A DNA stretch of 39,116 bases from Calocera cornea HHB12733 (lineage: Eukaryota > Basidiomycota > Dacrymycetes > Dacrymycetales > Dacrymycetaceae). The stretch is from positions 1 to 39,116 of the forward strand of contig KV424096.1 in assembly GCA_001632435.1 (NCBI GenBank). The letters are read 5' to 3'. Positions 19,623 through 29,666 of the stretch are shown here, piece after piece; position 1 is the stretch's first letter; the number at the start of each line of letters is the position of its first letter. Below the pieces are notes generated by a model that saw only the letters and a list, made by a program, of their open reading frames with translations, had not been told where the DNA came from and did not search any database. Both the position numbers and the translations under genes were made by a program.

Positions 19623-21798
19623 ATGCCAGAACAGCGCGCACCCTCGACCTCCTACGCCCTCTTCCTCGCCGCCCTCTGGCGCTGGCTGCATCTCATATGG
19701 TGGTACGTCCCCGCCGTCCTCGCAGAGGCCACATACCCGGAGGTGAGGCCGCGGGACGTCGGGGTGAGGCTCAAGGTGTCGGAGGAGGTGGTGGGCGCTG
19801 CGGACCTGCCTGGGGAGGGAGACGAGGAGGGCGTGTGGGATTATATCATCGTTGGAGGTGCGCTGTCCCTCCTGCTCATGCGTGGACGTGTGAGCTGACG
19901 CACACGGGGGGCGCAGGGGGCACCTCGGGCTGCGTGCTCGCCTCGCGCCTGTCCGAGACTCCTTCCACCCGCGTCCTCCTCCTCGAACGCGGCCCGGTCA
20001 GCGACACCTTCCTCTCGCGCGTCCCGCTGATCAGCACCAACTTTGCGCGCGCCAACTCGCCCAACTACCGCTGGCTCCCCCGTGCGCAGGAGGGGATGGA
20101 CGTCGAGGGCAGCCACGCGGACATGGCCATGGTTAGTGGGAAGGTGCTCGGCGGGACGAGCAGGATTAATAGTATGCTGTATACGCGCGGGGAGGGGGAG
20201 TGGGAGGCCATGGCGAGGAAGGGGCGCAAGGGGTGCGTCTGCTGTCTCTCTTTCATCCCTTCGACCTTGCTTTGCTTTGCTTGGACCTTGAGTAACTGAG
20301 CTAACACCCCCTTCCTACCGCAGATGGTCCTTCGCCGACGTCTACCCCTACTTCCTCAAGTCCGAGCGCGCGCTGGGGTCCATGTCCTCCCGCCCGGGGC
20401 ACGGGCTCTCCGGCCGCTGGCAGACCAGGGCGTACGGGCACTACCTGCTCCCGTCGTACAACCCCTGCGTGAGCGCAGCGCAGCAGGTGGGCCTGCCGTA
20501 CATCAAGGACCTGAACGACCCTGCGCGCGCGCCCTTCGGCGTCGGGGACGTCGACGTGAGCATCGACTCGAGGGGCCAGAGGTGCAGCTCCTACCACGCG
20601 TTCTTGCCCGCTGAGCTGGCACGGGCGAGGAGGGACAGGCTCAAGGTGTGCACCGAGACGCTCGCGCGGAAGATCGTGTTCGACCACGAGCGGGGGGACA
20701 AAGGGCCCAGGGCGGTGGGGCTGGTGATAGAGGACGAGGATGAGGAGCGGGCGAGCCTCGCGGGACGCTTCGTCGTCAGGGCCAGGAGGGAGATCGTCCT
20801 GTGTGGAGGGGCGGTCGGGAGCCCGCAGTTGCTGTTGCTGAGCGGGGTTGGGCCGCGGGGCCAGTTGAAGGAGCGGGGCATCAAGGTGGTCAAGGACCTG
20901 CCGGGGGTTGGGGAGCATCTGGTGCGTGCTCCAGGTGCTGTGACGTGCATGGTGAAGGCTGACGTCCGTGCAGCAAGACCACTTTGGCGCAGCCGTGCAG
21001 TACCTGACCCCGCTTGCGCACTCGTTCCACGCGCTCGAGCACACCCTCTACGCCCTGCGCGACATCCTCCGCTACGTCCTCTTCGCGACGGGCATCTTCC
21101 TCGCGCCGATCGTCCAAGTGTCCATCTTCACAAAGTCTTCGCTCATCTCCCCCGTGGACGGGACCTGCGCAGCAGCGTACAAGCTCGCACACGCCAGCGC
21201 GCTCGACCCGGCCAACGTCCCAGACGTGGAGATCATGCCTATCCCCGCTGGGCTGCAGGTGCCCCCGCCGCCGGGCGAGGGCGGCCTGTCGTTCCTCACC
21301 GTGCTCGCGACGCCGTTCTCGCGGGGCAGTGTCCGCCTAGCCAGCACGGACCCGCGCGAGCGACCGGCCTGCGACCTCGGCTTCTTCTCCGACCCGCGCG
21401 ACTGGGGCGTCATCGCCCGCGGGCTCAAGCTCAGCCTCGCCATCGCCGCCCAGATGCGGCGCAGCGGGTACGCGCTCAGGGACCACTGTGTGCTCCCGAT
21501 GGACGCGGGGGAGGACGAGGTGCGCCGGTTCGTCAAGCGCCAGGGGAGGACAACGTACCATTATTCCTCGACGTGCCGCATGGCTCCGGAGGAGGGGGAC
21601 GGGGACGGGGAGGGCCCGGGCGTTGTCGACGACGAGCTGAGGGTGCATGGCGTGCGGGGCCTGAGGGTCGCGGACGCGAGTATATTCCCGAGCATACTGA
21701 GCGTGCATCTCCAGGCGCCGTGTGTGATGGTCGGGGAGAAGTGCGCGGATATGATCAAGAAGAGCTGGGGGGAACTGGATGGAGAAGGGGCCCTATAA
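19623..21798 (+). CDS. GMC-family FAD oxidoreductase
   Basis: Exons 19623-19857, 19917-20232, 20324-20921 and 20974-21798 encode 657 residues. The FAD-binding site DYIIVGGGTSGCVLASRL begins at residue 73 and is split by intron 1. Further GMC features are LLLERG, KVLGGTSRINSMLYTRG, the second signature IVLCGGAVGSPQLLLLSGVGP, and the active-site pair in YHYSSTCRM (His near 578) and VHLQAPCVM (His near 628). About 70 residues precede the FAD motif, including a hydrophobic stretch near 11-33 that may be a signal anchor. GMC enzymes oxidise alcohols or sugars; relatives include aryl-alcohol and alcohol oxidases, but the substrate cannot be assigned. The start lies only 214 bp past the hAT target duplication, so the transposon sits in its promoter region. 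Confidence 0.9.
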
Positions 21799-22030
21799 TA
21801 TGGAAGCTGCGATGGATGGCATGATCGGGCGTGTGGAGTGGATTGTTTGTTGCATCACCGCTCTGTTTTGGTAGACCTTGGTAATATTAATCTGGATCAC
21901 TGACTGTCATACCTAATTCTTATTCCCGTATACTTCCTAATCGTTAGAAGGGAGAGTCGATCATATTCTATGCATAAACAAAAGGCTACAGAAAAGAAAA
22001 TATCTACAAAGACCGAGCTGCTGCGCACTT

Positions 22031-22238
22031 TCAGCCGAACACATCGGTGGAGTAGCGTTCCATCACCACGTTCTGGAAGTGCTCTTCGCTCTTCGCCAGG
22101 TCCCAGCCATGCATCTCAGCGATGATGTCAATCCACTTCTGACGCACGCCGTTGGCCACGGGAGACATGCCGCATGTATAGAAGCGCGCTTCTTCGCGGT
22201 ACAATTCTTCGACCTCCTTCCGGTCTTTCCAGAAGCGG
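22031..22238 (-). pseudogene. Orphan last exon of a second CYP505-type gene
   Basis: Read on the minus strand this 208-nt block encodes RFWKDRKEVEELY, RFYTCGMSPVANGVRQK and a terminal ERYSTDVFG followed by TGA. It matches exon 4 of the CYP505 gene at 16149-16356 in length (208 nt), reading frame and the CAG splice acceptor just before it. No other P450 or reductase exon is found upstream, where a sulfotransferase-like gene ends at 22391. It is therefore the 3' stub of a deleted P450-reductase fusion. The frame is intact, so the deletion is either recent or the block is retained by chance. Confidence 0.88.
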
Positions 22239-22390
22239 CTGCCGGTGTGTCAGCATACATAGAAGTTTACGATGAAGATGTGCTCAACGAGTTGGCCGTC
22301 CAATCCTGCCGAACGCTTACTGTCGGTACATCTCCGAGTCGACACCCTTGGAAAAGGACTCGCATAATTCCACTATCTCTAACTGGTACA

Positions 22391-23277
22391 CTACAACTCG
22401 TGAAGCGGCTTCCGAAGGTCAAGATCCCTATTCCCTCCTCTTTGTGCAACCTGCTGAACTATCAGAGCCACCAATCCCAGCCCGAGCATCCAAACTGCGG
22501 CTGCCACGGTCCGCATGATCAGATATCCCTTCTGCAACTCCTTGGTTTCGTTCTTCCTCGGGAAGGGGACATTCGGTACTTCGACAACCAAAAAGTTGCA
22601 AAGTGGCTCCCAGCCCTCCTTGACGTTGAACACCAAGAGCTTCTCTTTGGGCACAATTGCCTTTATCCTGGCATTATGCGCCTCATAGCAGGCCGGGCCT
22701 ACCACGCCATACTGCCGCCGTTTGGAGGACTCCGCATTCCTACCAACGCTCCACATTGCGAAGACCGCCGGGAAGGGATATATTAGTACGCCATTCCACA
22801 GCGTCATGACGCTCATGATGGTGTCGGTGTAAGATTTCCACCAAACAGTAGAGTTATCGCGTACGGTGAGGATGACTTTAGCATCAGGATAGGCTGCCAT
22901 CAGCTCTGGGACGAAATCGGTCGTTGGCGTATCGACGGTTGAAACCCAGCCCGCCATCATCTCCCGCCAGTCTGTTGGTTTGCCTTTATGTTCTGGTCAG
23001 CTGTGGTCCCAATAATCAATCACGAGGGAGCGCACCATGATATGCAGCGACAAATTCCCAGCATCTCCCGACCTTGCCTGTCAACTCTGACATGTGATGG
23101 CACGGTCCAAACCCAAGAATCTCCAGCGCCTCCTTCCTGGATAAGATTTCAGTTGGGCTGGTCCGGAAACGGGTCGAGGACGCACATGGAGCTAGTTCCC
23201 GTCCGTCCCAGACCAGCGCCTATAACCCTAAGCTCTGGCCCTGCAGGGGCGGCGGTGGTAGCGATGGTGGTGGGCAT
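22391..23277 (-). CDS. Sulfotransferase-like P-loop protein 5
   Basis: Exons 23277-23186, 23136-23036 and 22983-22391 (minus strand) encode 261 residues; introns are 49 and 52 nt, in the family's standard positions and phases, and exon 2 is again 101 nt. Motifs: P-loop VIGAGLGRTGTSSM, GFGPCHHMSE, KVILTVRDNSTVWWKS, LLVFNVKEGWEPLC, VEVPNVPFP and a hydrophobic C-terminal helix (AAAVWMLGLGLVALIV). This is a more diverged member than the copies on the left, with a distinctive exon 2. It lies just upstream of the CYP505 remnant on the same strand, the order expected if the left-hand sulfotransferase/CYP505 arrangement had been inverted. Confidence 0.85.
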
Positions 23278-23824
23278 GGGGATATTGGAGGGTCAAAGAC
23301 GGCGTGGGGATTTGCTTGATGGGTACAATGCCTGGACAGCCAAAGTAACCCGACAATGTTTGGGTGGTCATTCTCAAAGGCGCCAGAGGATTGACGCGTC
23401 CCAATTCAATCGTGACTCCTTCAAGGTCCCTTCATGTTCGCGTCATGCATTCCTTCTTCCCCGCATCTTCCGGCACGCGTCTAGGCTACGCGCGGGCGCA
23501 GACGAGGACCATGCCTTCTATGAGAGTCAATCTGCGCACCTTTGCGGAGCTCTCTTACTGGTCAATAGCACAAATAAGTACATCAAGGCGGGCTACTAGA
23601 CAACTCACTACTGTCCGATACATGCGACAAGGGTGGGCTCTTACGATGTCTTGAAATCAGCTTACTTCCCCCAAGTAAACAGCGGGTGTGGATCACAGGC
23701 CGTTCATAGCTTTCTCTTGTGACTTGCCAAGTCACGACTCGCATGATACCCCGCTCGACCGTTCACACGGTGAGGTCCACGGTGCCCAATAATTTGATCA
23801 TCTTCCGGAATTGGGCCGACTTAC
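23278..23824. other. No gene seen
   Basis: Upstream region of the minus-strand sulfotransferase-like gene. No conserved coding motif is recognised on either strand. Confidence 0.45.
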
Positions 23825-23917
23825 TTGACCCTTGGGGAAGGGCACACCTGGAACCGGCACTTCCCAAAAGTCACAGATCAGCTTTTGTTCCTCCTTGAGG
23901 CCGTACACCAGCAACTT
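23825..23917 (-). pseudogene. Fragment of a sulfotransferase-like gene
   Basis: The minus strand reads KLLVYGLKEEQKLICDFW followed by EVPVPGVPFPKGQ, which lines up with LLVFNVKEGWEPLCNFL and VEVPNVPFPRKN of the neighbouring gene. A stop codon precedes it directly, and a GTAAGT follows. Just upstream on the same strand (about 23990-24070) a different frame reads RDSGGCFKSYHS, possibly the remains of the RDS-WWKS element. It represents a seventh, decayed copy from a diverged subfamily. Confidence 0.6.
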
Positions 23918-24259
23918 CTACGGTAAATTTTCGAACATTCACCCGTTAGCAGTGGTGAGCAACTCGTAAGGACAAGGCTCACCCATTATACGATGATACA
24001 CGGCAGTTGAAGCTCCCAGAATCCCTTCGAATGATACGATTTGAAGCATCCTCCCGAGTCGCGCAGCAGGAAAGCGCGACGAATTCCTGATGCGAATTAG
24101 TCTCTCCCGGTCGCACTTGCAATGCAAGACTGCAGAGTTGAATTCAGGTTGTCAGCGAACTGTTATGAAAATTCCTATAACGAAGTAACAGTGAGCGAAG
24201 AAACGGTGAAACCCGAGATTGCCCGGTGGCGCGTTAGAACGCACAGATGGCGTCACCCC

Positions 24260-25930
24260 AGACTATTTGCCATATATGTATCTGACGCCCCGTGGGCATG
24301 TGCGATTGAAGCGATCTTTACCTTTGCCTTTCTCTTCTTTGCCTATTCTGCGTGCCCTTGGACCCATGTGTGGGCGATGAGACTGCTGCGTTACTGCCGA
24401 ATGGACAACCGAGCATGAATACAAACGAAGAGCACCAGAACAAACTCGGTCCAATATCAAATTAGGGAATGCACTACAACCGTGACGGAACAAGTCTAGA
24501 AGAACTTGGGCAAGAGGTTTGCAATCGTTCTCCATCCCTCTTGCTGAACGGTCCAATAGTATGTCCCGCCCAGGACAGCGAAGATACCCGTCCAAGCAGC
24601 AAGGCCCATCAGTTTCGCCATCCGGATATTGGCGTTGATCATCGCCGTGTCGTTCGTCCTCGGGAACGGCACGTCTGGCACAGGCACGCCCAGGAACTTG
24701 CAGAGCGGCTCCCATCCTTCCTTGACATTGAACTCGAGCAGCTGTTCCTTGGGAACGATGCTGCGAATGTACTCGCATTGTTGAACGTACACCCCCGGTC
24801 CATCGCGGAACCCGTGTCTCCCGAACCATTTGAGGTCAACAATGGCGTTGACAACTTGATACTGGTAGCGGAGGAACGGAATGGGGAAGACCAGGATCTG
24901 GTACGAGGTATGATACGACTGGTAGACCGTCGTGCTGCAGGACTTCCACCACACTTCAGGGCTGTCGCGCAAGCTTAGGACCACTTTGGCCTTTGGGAAT
25001 GCGGCTCGCAACTCTGCGACGAAGTCGCAGGTGGGTTCGTCAACCGTCGCTCGGAATCCAGCCATCAGCGCTCGGAAGTCGGTTGGCTTGCCTGTGGACT
25101 GAATAAGCGCATGGAGGAATAAGCAAGAACACGAATGAACACACCTTTCAGTGCAGCTAGGAAGGCAATACTACGCTCTGGAGCTTCGAAGAGTGATGCC
25201 ATGTGATGGCACGGTCCGAATCCAAGAATGGTCAGAGCCGCTTGCCTGTGCATCGACGTCAGCCTCTGTAAGTCTCTTGGGCGTATAGTGGGCGCAACTT
25301 ACAGCGAGGAGGTACCAGACCTGCATAGTCCTGCTCCGATGACCTCGAGCTCGGTGACATCGTCCGCTGCTTTCGCATTGTACTGCACAAGGTTGTCAAA
25401 GGGCGCCATGTGTGCTACGAAGAAGATTTGGGCTTGAAGCGTAAACGCAAGTAGGCCCGTTGTTGCTACTTAGCTTGGGGTGCAATCACCAGATGGACTT
25501 GACGGTAAGTGAGCGGACAACGGACCCATTACAAATTCAATGTGGTGTTTGCATTGCTGCCCGAGTTGCGCAATAACTTGTTATTCTGGGCCAAACGCCA
25601 CCTCGGTAGCCTCCCGCCCTCTCCCCCCCGCGTCTGATGAGACTGTTTCCCACCACTCATTCAATAGCGATCGTGGCGGATCGGACATGCTGTATCGCTG
25701 ACGTTGCCTTGGAGCGCGGATGTTGTGAGGATGCAGTGCTCCGGCAGCACAGCCGGCCGCTATAACGTAAGTTCAATATATTTGCTTCCCGAATTGAGGG
25801 TGACCTTAATTATTGTATGTAAGCAGGTTGGGCCCTCAATAACTTCTCCGGTTTTGTCGGCTTATGTCATCAACCGTTTTAAATTGTGGGGTGCATTGCG
25901 GTACAGTATAGTCAACTGCTCCGTTAAACC
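24260..25930 (-). repeat. Inverted segmental duplication, right arm
   Basis: Reverse-complement partner of 7390-9030, carrying the sixth sulfotransferase-like gene and flanks. Exonic sequence is nearly identical. Intron and flank sequence have drifted, and similarity persists for about 230 bp past the stop codon and about 500 bp upstream of the start. Confidence 0.8.
24496..25409 (-). CDS. Sulfotransferase-like P-loop protein 6 (inverted copy)
   Basis: Exons 25409-25303, 25245-25145 and 25091-24496 (minus strand) encode 267 residues. The introns (57 and 53 nt) are at the same sites as in the copy at 7871-8790. The N terminus is two residues shorter (MAPFDNLVQYNAKAADDV). P-loop VIGAGLCRSGTSSL, GFGPCHHM, LSLRDSPEVWWKS, LLEFNVKEGWEPLC and the C-terminal helix are all intact. 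Here the second motif has the family-typical WWKS, whereas the other copy has WWHS. The two proteins cluster their few differences in a central stretch (VYQSYH versus VYRMYY, and QQCE versus QQRK). Confidence 0.88.
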
Positions 25931-27369
25931 CTGGACAACAAGCGGCAGCAGGAAATCAATGCAGAGGGGTTCGTCGTCGCCGGCGACGGCGGGGAGCGCA
26001 CTCAGCGCACCCGTGTTGGGACGGAGCCCGAAAGTTGGAGAACTACACGGCAATCTGAACCCTTCCTGCTCGATGGACCACTTCAGAAGAAGAAGTCACG
26101 GGACTGATCCTCTCCTTCCGGTCGAACTTTCGGTCAGCAATGCGAAGTTCTCGAGTTAGGCACTGCTTCCACATTGAAAAACACGCCTGCTTTTCATTAA
26201 AATGTTTTCACCAAATACAAAACGCTGGACCACAAACTCCGTAGTACTGTACTTTGGTAGTCATCCTATTTCTGGCGTTTCCTGCGTGCGGCAGGGCAAC
26301 CGGGGTCTAAAGACCCCGATTTCACACTTTGGGTCTGAGTGGCCATTGGCCGGTATATAAACCCCAGTGCTGCAATTTTTATGCCCTCGCATCTTGGTTC
26401 CCTACTGTCACCATCCCCTCGGGAAGAGACGGTTCGGGACGCGTCCCTCCGCCTCTTCTGGCTGGAGCCCATGCTATCTAGCCTGCTATAGAGCTGAGGC
26501 GGTGGACATTCCCGCGGCCGGCCGGTCTACTCGTGCTCCATCAGTGGCTGGTAGGCACTGGGCCAAACAGTCCGTGACGACGCGTGCTTGTCCTCCACAT
26601 CGCTCTTCCCTCCCCTCCTGTCGCCCTTGGCAGGTCGCTTGATTCCCTCCAACCTTCTACCTGCTGTATCTCTTCGTCACGTGTGGACATGCATGGTGAT
26701 GATGATACATATGAAAGGAATTTGGTGGGAGGGCATCCCGAACCTTGCCATCGTCTTTTGCTCTTCTTGGCTGCACAATGGCCCCACTCCCGGACTGTTG
26801 GGCAACCCTGCTCCGCGTCCTGTGCTGCTCGGGAGCTCAGAGTCAGCGCCTCCCTGAGGTTGCTTGACTTGGGCGCAGTTCCTTAGGAATGGTGGATATC
26901 AGGATGGTGCTTCGGGAAGACCTCAACAAATCGCTTGTGGTGATACCCTCCCTTCCATAGATGGATCTGGCAAGGATATGGTGGCATGTAGAGCCCCATA
27001 TCCTGCCATGTGGCCAGGCTCCTGTTGAAGGGAGGGTAGCACACAGGTGACTGCTTTCTTCTCTGGTCCTCCGTTGGATAAGATCACCTTGCCACCTGCA
27101 GCGGGCAGGCTGCTGACAAAGTGGGAGGTGATGGCGACATGGCCCATCCAGCTCTGGTTGGGTTCCATCAGTGCATGCATTGCACTTGCGACTTCCAGAC
27201 TCCTCGCTGTTGGTTGGTTCTATGTCTTTGAGGTGTCTTGTTCCACAAGCCATGCATCCTCTGCTCTGTTGGCATGTGTATAAAACATGGATGGGAGACA
27301 ACATTGCCGTCCGTTGTTGTGCTGCAAACACTGTACAAGTGGTCCGCCGTGCGGCACCCTGAGCAAGTG
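25931..27369. other. No supported gene
   Basis: About 1.4 kb between the inverted repeat and the Mutator element. A TATATAA occurs at 26355-26361 without a convincing gene behind it. A minus-strand open frame at 25862-26053 reads like protein (for example LCIDFLLPLVVQGLTEQLT), but I cannot connect it to other exons or to a family. Confidence 0.4.
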
Positions 27370-27380
27370 GTTGCTGAGGA

Positions 27381-29301
27381 GAGATATCCGCCAGAATGCC
27401 CGCTGTCAGACGCGTTAATGCTAGGTTGCCCCCTTGAAACTTTAAAAGCTAGAATGCCCTTTCCCAACGCGTCGCGCTTGACGTGTCATTCTTGACGCAT
27501 CGTGACCCTTCCTACCTCTTCTTGTAACCACCACGATGGATGCTGTTGAAGCTGTATCAAAAGACCAGCCTTTTGAATCTCTCAATGAAGCTGCACTTGC
27601 TCTCATGGCTCACTCTGTCGCTCAAGGTGCATCCCATAATGTTGCAAAGAGGGATAGAGGCCGGCTCATGGTTGCCTGCAACCGGGCAGAGGATGATGGT
27701 TGCCCATTCCGAGCATCTGTCACTCGTCGGGATGGGGCATTTGCGGTGTGCAATATTGTTCCAACTCACACATGTCAAACATTCACACCAAAAGCACGTT
27801 CAATCTCGAATCGGACCATCTTCCTTGCGGACCAGTTGAAGAAGAGCATCACAGTGAAGAACAATGTCAAACCAGCGACTCTTGTTGATGTTCTTCGATG
27901 TCGGCTCATTGGCACCTCCAAAGAACAAGCATATCGGGCAAAGAAAGCCATACTAGGCGACACAGTTGAACAGCAGGCCAATGAGTTCCGAAAACTCACT
28001 GCCTATACACGTCGTCTTCAAGCCCGCAATCCTGGTGCAACAGTACACATCCAATCCAATGCAGAAGGCACATTCGACTCATTGTTCATATGTCCGTCAG
28101 CAGCCAAGAATGCCTGGAACTCAGTCCGCCGCTTTATTGCAGTTGATGGCGCTTTCACAAAGACTTCATATGAGTATGTTCTTCTGCTTGCGGTCACATA
28201 CGATGCTGAAGATAAGCTCCTCATGCTCGCATGGGGGCTTGCAGTCCAAGAAGACACCAAGTCTTGGTCCAGATTCTTTTGACTCCTCAAAGAATCACTG
28301 CGTGGCCTCGATCTACCAACAAAAGTCATGATATCTGACCAGCAGAAAGGACTCCTCAATGCTATGTCCGAGCAACTACCCCTGGTCAATGAATCATACT
28401 GTGCAAAGCATATCGAGCAGAACACCAGAAAGAACCACGGGTCCAGCATCAGTCCATATTTCTGGAGCCTTGTCTATGCGGAAACCGAGAAGCTTTTCCA
28501 GGCACGTCTTCAACTCATCTGTACAGAAGTTACCGAAGCAGCTGCAAAGTACTTCACAGATATCGATCCTGCATGCTGGGCGACATCCGCATTCAATAGT
28601 CCACGTTTTGGTCGAGTTACTTCCAATGCCACAGAAGTAATGAACAGTGTCTTTGTTCATGCTCGAGCACTCCCAGCACTTCAACTTCTCGATGCAATTT
28701 GGAACGACCAGATGGAGCGCTTTTTGGAATGCAAGCTCTACACACTCAGCCTCCATCAACTACATGTTCCGATTCAGCATGAGGTTTTCGTTCACAACCT
28801 CACAGCAGCTCGACGCTACTTGATCCTGGCATCGAGCCCCACCAGTGCTCTGGCCTGCTCCAGTCTGGATCACACTACAGATGAGCATGAAGTGACACTC
28901 TACCCCAAGCTCCGAGCAGGCTACTGTACCTGTTGCTACTTCCAGCAATATCTTATTCCCTGTGCGCATGCAATTGCACTCTGTCTGCGCTTCAAGGTTG
29001 ACCCAGGCCTCTATATCGATGATCTCTACCTCTCGACAACATTGAAAGCAACATATGCAGAGGCATACCCGGTAGTCCGCATTACCGATTTGGAAGCAGA
29101 CGATGAGATTGGTGAACCACCCGGCAAGAGACAAAGAGGTCGTCCAGCAAACAAGCGCAAGGAGAGCAGAGTCGGGCCATCTGGGCACTAGTATCTAGAG
29201 ATAGGGACGCGACAGAAATGACGGGCATTATAGATTTATTTTTTCATTACGGGCAACCTAGCATTTAAGCGTGTCATGCCGGGCATTCTGGCGGATATCT
29301 C
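27381..29301 (+). mobile_element. Complete Mutator-like element (MULE)
   Basis: A 1,921-bp element bounded by inverted repeats that start GAGATATCCGCCAGAATGCC and continue imperfectly for about 50 bp, sharing a TGCTAGGTTGCCC block. It is flanked by a perfect 11-bp target duplication, GTTGCTGAGGA (27370-27380 and 29302-29312), in the size range known for Mutator insertions. The perfect duplication argues for a fairly recent insertion, although the inner parts of the repeats have diverged. Confidence 0.92.
27536..29191 (+). pseudogene. MULE transposase interrupted by one in-frame TGA
   Basis: One frame of 551 sense codons plus a single internal TGA at 28280-28282 (codon 249). The N-terminal part resembles the FAR1/MuDR DNA-binding fold (GCPFRAS, VPTHTCQ). 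The MULE catalytic core shows VDGAFTK (Asp 204), MISDQQKGLLNA (Asp 268) and TSNATEVMNS (Glu 367). A SWIM-type zinc finger follows (GYCTCCYFQQYLIPCAHAIA), and the C terminus is basic (GKRQRGRPANKRK). The frame continues without shift after the TGA into LLKESLRGLDLP, so only one base appears to separate it from an intact enzyme. The stop lies between the two catalytic aspartates, so a terminated product would be inactive. Confidence 0.88.
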
Positions 29302-29312
29302 GTTGCTGAGGA

Positions 29313-29666
29313 GTAGTCAACCCAGAACCGTGGTGCAGTCTCTCACTCTTGCACTTGTCCTCACCACGACGGCAGCCCCTTGGATCCCCTTCCTGCCATC
29401 TTCTCCTCTCCTTGCATGTCTATCCAGCACCAATCCCATTTGGGGGGCTGAATATGCATAAGCGGGTAGAGTTAGACAGAAGGGCATCCATCGGGCTGTG
29501 ACGACATACGCATTACATTCTGGGGCGATTCGTCTGCTGCCCTTTCTGGCTCATGCGCTTCTCTCCCAGCAAGAAAGTCCAGTCACAGAAAACAGTATCC
29601 TTCCGACTCTCCTCTGATTCGTGAGTTGTTCTATTGCAGTCTACACAGGATACATGATCTTCATCG
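29313..29666. other. No gene seen
   Basis: Spacer between the Mutator insertion and the 3' end of the MFS gene; presumably contains its 3' untranslated region. Confidence 0.5.

Noticed and set aside
24263..24829. Arg/Gln-rich frame overlapping the inverted sulfotransferase gene
   Set aside because: It is an alternate frame of exon 3 and its counterpart is found at the same place in the + copy, where the real gene has all conserved motifs.
28280..28282. TGA as selenocysteine codon in the MULE transposase
   Set aside because: Dikaryotic fungi are not known to have selenocysteine machinery and no structured element is evident downstream. A nonsense mutation is simpler.
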